Shown: one piece after another, positions 55,313 through 63,364 of the stretch
Layout: each line of letters opens with the position of its first letter
Numbering within the stretch: the first letter of the stretch is position 1
From: Clostridium minihomine
GTDB taxonomy: Bacteria; Bacillota; Clostridia; Oscillospirales; Acutalibacteraceae
Assembly (NCBI RefSeq): GCF_900240385.1
Contig: NZ_OEQH01000004.1
Span: 248,001-312,000, forward strand
DNA length: 64,000 nucleotides
Reading direction: 5' to 3'
Translations under genes and position numbers: made by a program
The notes under the pieces: generated by a model
The model's input: only the letters and a program-made list of their open reading frames with translations
What the model was told of the DNA's origin: nothing
Databases searched by the model: none

Positions 55313-56230
55313 ATGAAAAACATTTTAGTTTTGACCCGTGTAACAGATCATCATAAAAATCTGCTGGAACAAAGTCTTCCCGATGCCGTATTTACTTATG
55401 CCGCACCGAAACAGGTAACCGATGAGCAGCTGAGCAAAGCCAACATCATTTTGGGCAACCCAAAACCGGAACAGCTGCACAGCCTTACCAATTTAACACT
55501 TTTGCAATTGCACACCGCCGGCAGCGAACAATATGAAAAAGAGGGCATTCTGCCCCCCAACTGCCGCCTTTGCAGCGCCAGCGGCGCATATGGCCCGGCC
55601 GTTTCAGAGCATATGCTCGCGTTGACTTTATCCCTTTGTAAAAAACTGCACCGCTACCGGGACAATCAACAGCAGAACCTTTGGAAGGATGAAGGCGAAG
55701 TTCTTTCGATTTCAGAGCTTTCCATTTTGGTCATCGGTGCCGGTGATATTGGCAAACACTATGCCCGTATGTGCAAAGCGCTGGGCGCTTATACTGTGGG
55801 AATCCGCCGCAAAGCATCCGAACCTTCCAGCGAGTTTGATGAACTGCTGGCAGCAGAACAGCTGGACTTTGCCCTTCCCCGGGCAGATGTGGTGGCAATG
55901 GCTCTGCCATACACTGCACAAACCCACCACTTTTTGGATGAAAGACGGCTAAAACTCATGAAGCCGGGCGCACTGCTGATTAACGGCGGGCGGGGCAAAA
56001 CGTTGGATCAGCAGGCAGCATTAGAGGCTCTGCGCAGCGGAAGGCTGGGCGGAATCGCCACCGACGTTTGCGTTCCGGAACCTTTACCGCCGGAAAGTCC
56101 CTTATGGCAGGAAAAAGATTTTATCCTGACGCCCCATATTGCGGGCCTGTTTCATCTTCCCAAAACGCTGGATTTGGTGGTTGACCTTGCCATCCGGAAT
56201 ATAAAGCGCTATAGCGAAGAGAGCCATTAA
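55313..56230 (+). CDS. D-2-hydroxyacid dehydrogenase
   Basis: A 305-residue NAD-dependent enzyme. The Rossmann loop GAGDIGKHYA is near 142, the conserved Arg/Glu/His catalytic set appears in NGGRGKTLD, the DVCVPEPLP segment and TPHIAG. Related to phosphoglycerate and glyoxylate/hydroxypyruvate reductases; substrate not clear. AGGAGAATTCT precedes the ATG, 39 bases after the lipoprotein gene. Confidence 0.9.
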   Translation: MKNILVLTRVTDHHKNLLEQSLPDAVFTYAAPKQVTDEQLSKANIILGNPKPEQLHSLTNLTLLQLHTAGSEQYEKEGILPPNCRLCSASGAYGPAVSEHMLALTLSLCKKLHRYRDNQQQNLWKDEGEVLSISELSILVIGAGDIGKHYARMCKALGAYTVGIRRKASEPSSEFDELLAAEQLDFALPRADVVAMALPYTAQTHHFLDERRLKLMKPGALLINGGRGKTLDQQAALEALRSGRLGGIATDVCVPEPLPPESPLWQEKDFILTPHIAGLFHLPKTLDLVVDLAIRNIKRYSEESH

Positions 56231-56285
56231 GATAAAATGCTAAGAATCCGAAAAATCGTTCCATTTCATTCCGTCAACTCAATTA

Positions 56286-56323
56286 CAAAAGCCTGTTTCC
56301 GTAAATGGAAACAGGCTTTTTCT
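56286..56323. terminator. Bidirectional terminator
   Basis: AAAAGCCTGTTTCC pairs with GGAAACAGGCTTTT around a six-base loop, with T runs both ways. It ends the dehydrogenase gene (+) and the Rnf-like cluster (-). Confidence 0.88.
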
Positions 56324-56325
56324 TA

Positions 56326-56919
56326 TTAAAATAATTTTCCCCCAGTAAAAGCGAAAAATGCCAGGGACAAAATCCCTACATACAGAAAAACAGAAGGCAA
56401 CCCCTGAAACGCTTTGGGCATATCCGGGTTTTTCAGCCGTTCCATTGCGTGGCACAACACCAGAGCCGCCAAAAAGAACGCGATCCCGGTTCCCAAGGCA
56501 TACCCGGTAATCTGCCAGCCGTTCATCCGGAATACCCTTTTTAAAAAAGGCATAGCCAAAACAATGCAGTTCATCGCCGAAGAAGAAAACACCGGCTCTA
56601 ATCTTTTGTATCGGGCAGAAAAAAACATTTTATAAATCATTGTGGCAATCAGATAGACCACTGCCACACAAACCGTAAAAATAGCCGGGCGATAAAAAGA
56701 GGCCGGACTGCTGGCAGGAACCAAATTATTCAGCGCGATTCCCATCCAGGCCGAAATTAAAGTAAACAGGCTGAGCAAAGCCACATAGGAAAACAGGGTT
56801 TTAGGACGCCTTGCCGCACGCAGCACACGGCTGAACCCAATTCCACCGGCGAAAATCAAATTCTGAGCCGTCAGTGCCAGAATCGTATACAAAAACAGCT
56901 GTGCAGCCATTTCCATCAT
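56326..56919 (-). CDS. rnfA: RnfA-like membrane subunit, one of two cluster cysteines missing
   Basis: A 197-residue, six-span protein. Its end (DMPKAFQGLPSVFLYVGILS) is clearly RnfA/NqrE-like, and MNCIVL keeps the second conserved Cys (118). At the first site, where RnfA has GICPFLG, this protein reads AGGIGFS near 25-30, with no Cys. In the known family these cysteines hold the intramembrane iron or [2Fe-2S] site together with RnfE. Its start overlaps the RnfE-like gene by four bases. Family certain, function uncertain. Confidence 0.88.
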   Translation of the reverse strand: MMEMAAQLFLYTILALTAQNLIFAGGIGFSRVLRAARRPKTLFSYVALLSLFTLISAWMGIALNNLVPASSPASFYRPAIFTVCVAVVYLIATMIYKMFFSARYKRLEPVFSSSAMNCIVLAMPFLKRVFRMNGWQITGYALGTGIAFFLAALVLCHAMERLKNPDMPKAFQGLPSVFLYVGILSLAFFAFTGGKLF

Positions 56920-57602
56920 ATTTTCGCCTTCCTTTCTGCATTCCGTTTCTGATTCCAATGCTGAATTAGGGCTGCTAAAATTCCAAGCAGTAAAAATCCG
57001 ATAAAGGGATATGCCCCTGCCTGAACAGTCCCGGTCATGCGGGCAATCAAAGAGCTCCAAATTTCACGAAGCATTGCCACTGCAAAAATCACGGCAGAAA
57101 AACCTGCCGTGCAGCCCAGGGAATCCATTACCACCGCCAACGTAATATGGGTGGGGGCGTAATCGTTGGCTCGGGACAACACAATGGAATTGCCGATCAT
57201 TAAAATCCCGTAAATTCCCAGCCCCGAAAAGGTTCGGGGGGCAAAGTGCTCTAACAAAGCGGCCGCAGGAAGATACATTAGTCCAGACAAAACCAGCGCC
57301 ACCGCAGGGCGAACCCAAACAGGCATTCGCAGCCAACCGCAAATCAGGCATACCGGCAGCATCATGAAAAGCATCATAAAAGACAGCGCTGCTGCATTTT
57401 CCATGGAATATCCTGCACCCACCACCGGGAACAACCCCAATGCGCCAAGTGCCACCGGGTTGCGGAATACCAGACCATTTAAAAAAATATTACCGCTTTC
57501 CCGAATCAGACGCTTTCTCACTGCTTTTTTTGAGCCCCTGGCGGCAACTGCCCGCCCACGGCCTTTCGACATCAGCGAAGAGTCTTCTTTTCGTTTACTC
57601 AT
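56916..57602 (-). CDS. rnfE: RnfE-like membrane subunit, both cluster cysteines missing
   Basis: A 228-residue protein: a basic N-terminal arm of about 35 residues, then six spans. GLVFRNPVALGALGLFPVVG (43-62) matches the canonical NPVLVQxLGLCP region but with Phe58 for Cys; MIGNSIVLSRA (135-145) matches VVNCxxLGRA but with Ser139 for Cys. The arm is longer than usual. It overlaps the RnfD-like gene by eight bases. Confidence 0.85.
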   Translation of the reverse strand: MSKRKEDSSLMSKGRGRAVAARGSKKAVRKRLIRESGNIFLNGLVFRNPVALGALGLFPVVGAGYSMENAAALSFMMLFMMLPVCLICGWLRMPVWVRPAVALVLSGLMYLPAAALLEHFAPRTFSGLGIYGILMIGNSIVLSRANDYAPTHITLAVVMDSLGCTAGFSAVIFAVAMLREIWSSLIARMTGTVQAGAYPFIGFLLLGILAALIQHWNQKRNAERKAKI

Positions 57603-58518
57603 TGCTCTTTCTCTCCCTTCCGGCCCGGAACGAGCATATGGCGCTGTCAATTACCGGTGACAGCGAGTTCATCAGCAAAACCGCAAAGCAGGCGGTCTGC
57701 TCAAAGATGCCGTAACGCCGCATCAGCATCAGCAAAACACCCGCCAAAGCGCCGTAAATCGCGCCGCCCAGCCGTGTATTGGGAGCCGTCACCGGGTCGG
57801 TAATCATAAAAACAGCGCAAAACAGCACAGAACCCGATAACAATTCATATTTTAAAGAGGTTAGCGGTGAAATCATAATCCGCGGAAACAACAGAGCAAA
57901 CAACCCTACCGCAACCAAAAAACAAAGCATAATCCGCCAGTTGATGGTTTTTTTTACGATCAGATATACCGCACAAGCCACAATGACTAGAATCGCGGTG
58001 GCACCAATCGCACCCCCGGCCGTTCCCCAAATCATTTCCGAGGGAATCATTTCGGGTTTAAACCCCGCTTTTAGTGCTGCAGCGGCGGAAGGCGCCGGAT
58101 AAGAAAACATTTCTTTGGGCCAAAAGGCTGTTACAAAGGCCACACCTGCCGCGGCCGGGTTAAACGGATTATGCCCGGTAAATCCAAAGGGGGCCCGCGC
58201 AATCAAAACCGCAAACATTCCGGCGGTAACCGGAAGCCACAAAGGCGCGCCCGGCGGCATCAGCATGGCAATGATTAGTCCTGTTACAATGGCCGAAAGC
58301 TCTGAAATATCCACCTGCCGCTTCGACAGCAGGCAAGCCGCAATTTCGGACAAAAAGCAGGCTGCTACAGACGCCAAAGCGATCTGAAGCACATGGAACC
58401 CATAATGCACCACAGGCAAAGGCAAGAGCAGCACCAAAGCCCAAAGCATATTTTTCATCATGATAGAAACCGTTTCTCCCCTGCGAATAAAGGGAGGTTT
58501 TTGGATGGTAAGCTGCAT
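57595..58518 (-). CDS. rnfD: RnfD-like membrane subunit without the flavinylation threonine
   Basis: A 307-residue multi-span protein. GHNPFNPAAAGVAF near 115-128 and MITDPVTAPNTRLGG near 238-252 are strong RnfD/NqrB marks. Between them, the SGATPL segment that normally bears covalent FMN on Thr is replaced by APSAAAALKAG (142-152) with no Thr. The start at 58518 has AAGGGG upstream. Family certain; flavin-binding is doubtful. Confidence 0.88.
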   Translation of the reverse strand: MQLTIQKPPFIRRGETVSIMMKNMLWALVLLLPLPVVHYGFHVLQIALASVAACFLSEIAACLLSKRQVDISELSAIVTGLIIAMLMPPGAPLWLPVTAGMFAVLIARAPFGFTGHNPFNPAAAGVAFVTAFWPKEMFSYPAPSAAAALKAGFKPEMIPSEMIWGTAGGAIGATAILVIVACAVYLIVKKTINWRIMLCFLVAVGLFALLFPRIMISPLTSLKYELLSGSVLFCAVFMITDPVTAPNTRLGGAIYGALAGVLLMLMRRYGIFEQTACFAVLLMNSLSPVIDSAICSFRAGRERKSNE

Positions 58519-58526
58519 GCCGGTGC

Positions 58527-59765
58527 CTATCCCCTTTCTTTCATTTCCATTGCGAGTGCCACTGATTCCGCCAAAGGAAGCCCCGAAGGACAGATGACGG
58601 AACACGCGTTGCAGGCACAGCACTTTTCTGCCCCAAGAAGCTGCTCCGAATCCGGGTGATTCCTATTGTGCAGCTGCCGGTGAAGGTACCACGGCATAAT
58701 TCCCACGGGACAGACTTCCTCACACCGGCCACAGCCGATGCAGGGAAAGACTTTTACTTTTTGCGTAGATTCGGGCAAAACCAAAAGGCAGCGCAGATCT
58801 GCCGTCACCGGCGCCGAAACATCCAAAAGCCGCTCCCCGGTAATGGGGGAACCGGAAATCACAATGGTTTTCTTCTTCCTGCTGCAGGCAGAAAGAAGCG
58901 CCTCTACCGGAGTTCCCAAAGGAACCCTTAGATTTTTCCACTGGGAAACACCTTCCCCTGCCACAGTCACTACCGTGCTAACCTGAGGCAATCCCTTTTC
59001 CACCGCATAGTGAAAAGCTTCCAGTGCCTGAACACCAATCAACCCGGGTTCATGCCCCTGGCGGCGAAGTTTCTTCATCAGGCTAAGACCAGCGGGATAT
59101 CCGCTGCCCCCGCTGACCAAAAGGCCGGCGGTTTCCCCAGAAAGCTGAGAACTATATCTGGCCCGCAATCTGCTGGCCACAGCAATCCCGGTTTCTTTGG
59201 CGCCACAAGCCTGCGCTGCCAAAGCCAAACCGGAACGAACCGCATCGGGGCTTTCTCGTAGCACTGCCAAACCGCTGCACACATAAGGCTCGTCATCTAA
59301 AACATTCGCACCCAACCAATTAATTTTTAGCCTTCGAAACCTTTTTAGCTTCTTAAACAAGGGTATCCCATCATATTCATCAATAATACCCGCGGCGGCC
59401 GCCAGCCGAATCAGCTGTTCTGGTGTTTGATCCCATTCGGGAGCCTGTATCGAAAGTTCTCTTTCTTCCGCTTCCCGTTGAATCACCGCACAATCCACCT
59501 GTCCGCGCACCGGATGGGGCATTGTTTTGACTGCCGACACCACGCCGCCCACGGGGGATGTTATTGCCACATGATTCCCCGGCATAGAGAGCTGAGAAAA
59601 GCGAAGCACCCGTTCCCCCGGGCGAACACAACGCTCGGCTGAGGTTTGGGCGCCGGGCAGCGGAACAAAAAGGATTTCGGGTGCCGAAAGTGCCTGAATT
59701 TTCGCCTTCATTGTATGGCTTTTTTTCTGTTCCAACCGAACTCCTGAGGAAAAAAATGAAATCAT
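58527..59765 (-). CDS. rnfC: RnfC-like iron-sulfur subunit with altered FMN/NADH site
   Basis: A 412-residue protein. Both [4Fe-4S] motifs are intact: Cys342, 345, 348, 352 and Cys382, 385, 388, 392. The glycine-rich FMN/NADH loop GLGGAGFPT of true RnfC reads IIDEYDGIP here (about 127-135), and NGAECEPY reads ANVLDDEPY (153-161). AGAGGTG seven bases before ATG 59765 sets the start. It opens the cluster. It may take electrons from a ferredoxin or other protein instead of NADH (inference). Confidence 0.87.
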   Translation of the reverse strand: MISFFSSGVRLEQKKSHTMKAKIQALSAPEILFVPLPGAQTSAERCVRPGERVLRFSQLSMPGNHVAITSPVGGVVSAVKTMPHPVRGQVDCAVIQREAEERELSIQAPEWDQTPEQLIRLAAAAGIIDEYDGIPLFKKLKRFRRLKINWLGANVLDDEPYVCSGLAVLRESPDAVRSGLALAAQACGAKETGIAVASRLRARYSSQLSGETAGLLVSGGSGYPAGLSLMKKLRRQGHEPGLIGVQALEAFHYAVEKGLPQVSTVVTVAGEGVSQWKNLRVPLGTPVEALLSACSRKKKTIVISGSPITGERLLDVSAPVTADLRCLLVLPESTQKVKVFPCIGCGRCEEVCPVGIMPWYLHRQLHNRNHPDSEQLLGAEKCCACNACSVICPSGLPLAESVALAMEMKERG

Positions 59766-59843
59766 TGGCAATCACCTCTTACAAAATAGCAGGCCCGTTA
59801 ATATTATAGTAGTGAAGCTCTTATTGTTATTGGGGGTGTCAAA

Positions 59844-60416
59844 TTGAAGACTAAAGCCTTAGATGCTTCCCACCTGCTGATTATTTTGACGGCGCGGGAA
59901 ACCCGAGCCCTGGGGCTGACCCAGGGATTAAGCTGGAACAGCCTGCATTGCCGCCTGACCATTGCCCGCATTTTTGCCGCGGCATGCGCCAGCACCAATT
60001 TTACCCTTCACCGAGATCAGGTGGCGATACGCGCGATGGCAACCGCGGATGGCGAAACGGTTCTCATGTTTACCGCGGTGGCTCCTGCCAAGGCGAAAAA
60101 GGGAGCTCCGCGTAAAATTTACAGAATCAAATGCTCCGGCCCGTATGTATACGAACTGGAAAATGCCGGGGATCTTCTGGATGTTCTGGAACATCTGTAC
60201 CGCATCAACACACTGGGCGGCTGCCAGCTGATCCGTTATGGAAATAGCTATCGACTCATTTTGTCCCCGTACTTTTCTATGAAGGACAAAACCGAAACCT
60301 TTTTAAAAGAATATGCCAAACTGAAAGGAATCGGAAAAACAGCGGCAGCTTTATCCCTGGAACATGGGGAACTTTTATCCCGAGACGCGGTAAATCAGGT
60401 GGGCAGCTGCCTTTAA
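59844..60416 (+). CDS. MecA-like adaptor protein
   Basis: A 190-residue protein with an N-terminal domain like that of MecA (an LTARETRALGL helix region followed by a beta pair) and a C-terminal part with LDVLEHLYRINTLGGCQLIRY recalling the ClpC-binding domain. It is shorter and more diverged than Bacillus MecA. The start is TTG at 59844, five bases after GGGGGTG. It is divergent from the rnfC-like gene; its stop overlaps that of rpe, convergent. Confidence 0.6.
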   Translation: MKTKALDASHLLIILTARETRALGLTQGLSWNSLHCRLTIARIFAAACASTNFTLHRDQVAIRAMATADGETVLMFTAVAPAKAKKGAPRKIYRIKCSGPYVYELENAGDLLDVLEHLYRINTLGGCQLIRYGNSYRLILSPYFSMKDKTETFLKEYAKLKGIGKTAAALSLEHGELLSRDAVNQVGSCL

Positions 60417-61051
60417 CGGCCCGCCGCCTGCAATTGCCGAATTGCCTCTGCGGGATCTTTTGCTTTAAAGACGCCTGTTCCTGCCACACAGATATCCACT
60501 CCTGCCCGGGCACAGTCCAAAATGGTGCTGGCATTGATCCCTCCGTCCGCCTCAATCAGGATGGAGGGGTTTTTGTCTTTTAAAACCCGCGCCTTCTGAA
60601 GCGGTTCCGGCATAAAGCTTTGCCCGCCAAAGCCGGGTTCCACCGTCATAAGCAGCACCATATACAGCTTGTCCAGATAAGGGAATAACTTTTCTGCGGG
60701 AGTATTGGGTTTTAAAACCATTGCCGGCTTTACCCCATGAGCCAGAATTTCCTGAATCGTTTCTTCGGGATCATCTTCGCACTCTACATGAAACGAAATA
60801 ATATCCGCACCTGCGGCGGCAAAATCAGCAATATAACGCTTGGGGTGCTGAATCATCAAATGCACATCAAAGGGCAGATTGGTATGGGGACGCATGGCCC
60901 CAATCACCGGCGCGCCAAAAGAAAGGTTGGGGACAAACAGACCATCCATCACATCCAGATGAACATAATCCGCCCCGCCCTCAGTAATTTTTTTCAGTTC
61001 GTCCGCCAGATGGGCAAAATCCGACGCCAGCATAGATGGTGCCACTAACAT
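60413..61051 (-). CDS. rpe: Ribulose-phosphate 3-epimerase
   Basis: A 212-residue TIM barrel. APSMLASDF at 4-12, HLDVMDGLFVPN near 32-43, and TVEPGFGGQSF near 136-146 carry the metal and catalytic Asp residues. It interconverts ribulose- and xylulose-5-phosphate. AAGGAGG sets ATG 61051. Its product feeds the transketolase coded at 17.7-19.5 kb. Confidence 0.97.
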   Translation of the reverse strand: MLVAPSMLASDFAHLADELKKITEGGADYVHLDVMDGLFVPNLSFGAPVIGAMRPHTNLPFDVHLMIQHPKRYIADFAAAGADIISFHVECEDDPEETIQEILAHGVKPAMVLKPNTPAEKLFPYLDKLYMVLLMTVEPGFGGQSFMPEPLQKARVLKDKNPSILIEADGGINASTILDCARAGVDICVAGTGVFKAKDPAEAIRQLQAAGR

Positions 61052-61242
61052 AATACAAAAGCCTCCTTGACCAGATCGCAGAACGACCGAATTGGCGCTG
61101 CGTTTTTCTTTGAGGGGAACCTTTTTGAGCCGTCCGGCCCTCAAACAGACTTTCCCCATCATAGCTTTTTTATTTTACCCCAATTTCCACGCTTTTTCAA
61201 GCGCTGCGTCTTTTCCGAAGAAAACACGTCCAAAATCAAAAT

Positions 61243-61274
61243 GCCCGCCCCAGCCTATTTCGGCTGGGGCAGGC
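61243..61274 (-). terminator. Hairpin terminator after the AEC carrier gene
   Basis: GCCTGCCCCAGCC pairs with GGCTGGGGCGGGC, then ATTTTGATTTT on the minus strand. The gap 61052-61348 holds little else. Confidence 0.65.
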
Positions 61275-61348
61275 AATCTATTTAAAGCGGTGCTAAATCT
61301 CGCCCGCAATTCATACTATGCAAGTTACCAAGGAAACGTCACTGCTTT

Positions 61349-62290
61349 TTACGCAACACCGACCATGTTTTGCGCTACTGCGGCGATGGCTGGCATCGCT
61401 AAAATAGAAAGCAGCGTGCTCAGTGCAATCATTTTACAGGCCAGCTCGGCATCGTGCCCAAACTTTGCGGCGAACAGAATCGCATTGGCCGCCACAGGCG
61501 CCCCCATCAGCACCGCGGTGGTAACCAAAACTGCCGGATCCGGGCGAACCAGCCACATCAGCACCAAAAATACGCAAGGAACAATCAGCAGGCGCACCCC
61601 GGCCACCAGATAAACATCCTTATCCGAAAAAATCTGCCCAACGCTGAGCTTTGCCAAATAAGTGCCGACCACAATCATAGCCAGCGGCGTATTCATCTGG
61701 CCAATGGCATCCAGCGGCTGCAAGAGCACCGGGGGCAGCTTAATCGACAAAGCATATAACGGAAGGCCAATCGCAAAACTGACGGTTCCCGGGTTCAGCA
61801 ATACATTCCGAATCATTTGCCTGCGGTCATCACCGCCGCCGCTCAGGGTTATGTAGCCATGAGTCCAAAGCAAAAGGTTAAATGCCACCAGACAGGCAGA
61901 TGCATACACAACGCCCACTTCTCCCAAAAGCCCCTGCGCCAGCGGAAGGCCCATGAACCCGCAGTTGGAATACACCATACCAAACCGCAGCAGCTTGGCT
62001 CTCCCCGATTCCTGATCCCGGAACATGATTCTGGTAAGCACCGCCGTCAGTATCATTCCCACGCTAAATAAAAAAACGGTCAGCAGAATCTTGTTCATGC
62101 TGACACCGTCTGAATCTGTCTGAAGCGCCGCAATAATTAAACAAGGCCCAATGACATACAACAAAAGGTTGGTCAGTTGGGCCGCTCCTCTGGAAGTAAT
62201 AATTCGCTTTTTATAACAGAGATATCCCACTCCCATCATCAAAAATAAAACAAAAACCTTTTCCGTAACGGTCAAAACCGACTGTATCAA
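61349..62290 (-). CDS. Auxin efflux carrier (AEC) family transporter
   Basis: A 313-residue protein with ten predicted spans in two halves of five, a cytoplasmic loop SGGGDDRRQMI in the middle, and NCGFMGLPLAQGLLG, a hallmark of AEC proteins. Bacterial members often carry malate or other organic acids. It overlaps the upstream 140-residue protein gene by four bases (ATGA). Confidence 0.9.
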   Translation of the reverse strand: MIQSVLTVTEKVFVLFLMMGVGYLCYKKRIITSRGAAQLTNLLLYVIGPCLIIAALQTDSDGVSMNKILLTVFLFSVGMILTAVLTRIMFRDQESGRAKLLRFGMVYSNCGFMGLPLAQGLLGEVGVVYASACLVAFNLLLWTHGYITLSGGGDDRRQMIRNVLLNPGTVSFAIGLPLYALSIKLPPVLLQPLDAIGQMNTPLAMIVVGTYLAKLSVGQIFSDKDVYLVAGVRLLIVPCVFLVLMWLVRPDPAVLVTTAVLMGAPVAANAILFAAKFGHDAELACKMIALSTLLSILAMPAIAAVAQNMVGVA

Positions 62291-62709
62291 TGCTGGGCCT
62301 CCTCATAATCGCTCTGCTCATCCTGATTGTCATCTTCCTGGGCAGAGGCAGGCCCCGGCAGGCTCTCCTGAGCCAAATCCGAAATGGGGGTTGTCCCGTC
62401 CGTGTCTTCCAAAAGCAGCTCTTCCTCACCGGTTTGCGGCTCCTGTTTTAAAAGAACATCGTTTTTCTTCTTCTCGCGGAAAAAGGCAACTCCCACAATT
62501 ATCAATGCAAAGGCGCTAATTCCCCGCATCAACAGGCCCATTTGACCGCGGAACAGGTTATATTCCGGGTGAAGAATGCTCATAAGCCACCATCCACCTA
62601 AAAACAAAAAGTAAATGCCGGCAAAAATAAAGATCTTATTTTCTTTGTGCAGTTTAAAAATCATAATCAGACCCACCGCAAACCACATCAACGGGTAGAT
62701 ATACGCCAT
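62287..62709 (-). CDS. Small membrane protein with acidic tail
   Basis: A 140-residue protein with three spans (about 4-20, 28-47, 60-80) and an acidic cytoplasmic tail (EDDNQDEQSDYEEAQ). I do not recognise it. It is coupled to the AEC carrier gene, so it may assist that carrier (inference). Confidence 0.7.
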   Translation of the reverse strand: MAYIYPLMWFAVGLIMIFKLHKENKIFIFAGIYFLFLGGWWLMSILHPEYNLFRGQMGLLMRGISAFALIIVGVAFFREKKKNDVLLKQEPQTGEEELLLEDTDGTTPISDLAQESLPGPASAQEDDNQDEQSDYEEAQH

Positions 62710-62786
62710 ACTTCCTTCTCTCCTATCCGGTCTTTCGCAAATTTCGTCTTTTCAGTATAGAACCAGCGCCCCGGATTGTCAAGGAC

Positions 62787-63116
62787 TCAGGCGCACCGCC
62801 CCCCAGCAGCCAGATGCGCCACAGCCCGCAGATTTCCCCGCTCTTTGCCCTTTTTGCGGCTTTTAAAAAAGCGTTTTCTTCTTTTTCGGGATGTATTCTC
62901 CCTGCGAAATGCCAGCAAACAGCAACTAAACAGCGCTGCCTGAAGAAAAACTTGAACCATTTGCAGAACCAAGGGGCCGCCCGGAACAACAAGGCCCATC
63001 AGTCCGCACACCATACACAGCGCACTGATTTGCTTGTTTTGCTTCCAGCGGGGTTTCTGGTAAAAGAAAACCAGCATTGTAATCGCCAACAAAAAGATCG
63101 TCATTATTGTACCCAT
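62787..63116 (-). CDS. Small membrane protein with basic tail
   Basis: A 109-residue protein: three spans (about 4-20, 30-45, 52-70), then a very basic tail (RRENTSRKRRKRFFKSRKKG). GGGAGG seven bases before ATG 63116 sets the start. I do not recognise it. It may bind nucleic acid or lipid head groups at the membrane face. Weak evidence. Confidence 0.5.
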   Translation of the reverse strand: MGTIMTIFLLAITMLVFFYQKPRWKQNKQISALCMVCGLMGLVVPGGPLVLQMVQVFLQAALFSCCLLAFRRENTSRKRRKRFFKSRKKGKERGNLRAVAHLAAGGRCA

Positions 63117-63286
63117 TGTTCCGCCTCCCACTCCACCGCTCATACGTTCGATTATAAACGCATTATACCAAACATATGTTTATTTTGCAAGAGGTTCTGT
63201 TAAAAAACAATCCACCCATCGTGCTTTCTTTTGCATCATCGGGATGCCCGCAAGTCGATTTCAAAAACAACCGAAACGGAACAAAG

Positions 63287-63320
63287 AAAGGTACCGCAGA
63301 ATTTTCTGCAGTACCTTTTT
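63287..63320 (-). terminator. Terminator after hppA
   Basis: AAAGGTACTGCAGAA pairs with TTCTGCGGTACCTTT on the minus strand, then CTTTGTT; also works as a hairpin with T run on the plus strand. Confidence 0.7.
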
Positions 63321-63364
63321 GAGCGAAAAGCAATGTGTGCTTTTTATATTTTATTGTTTTAAAA

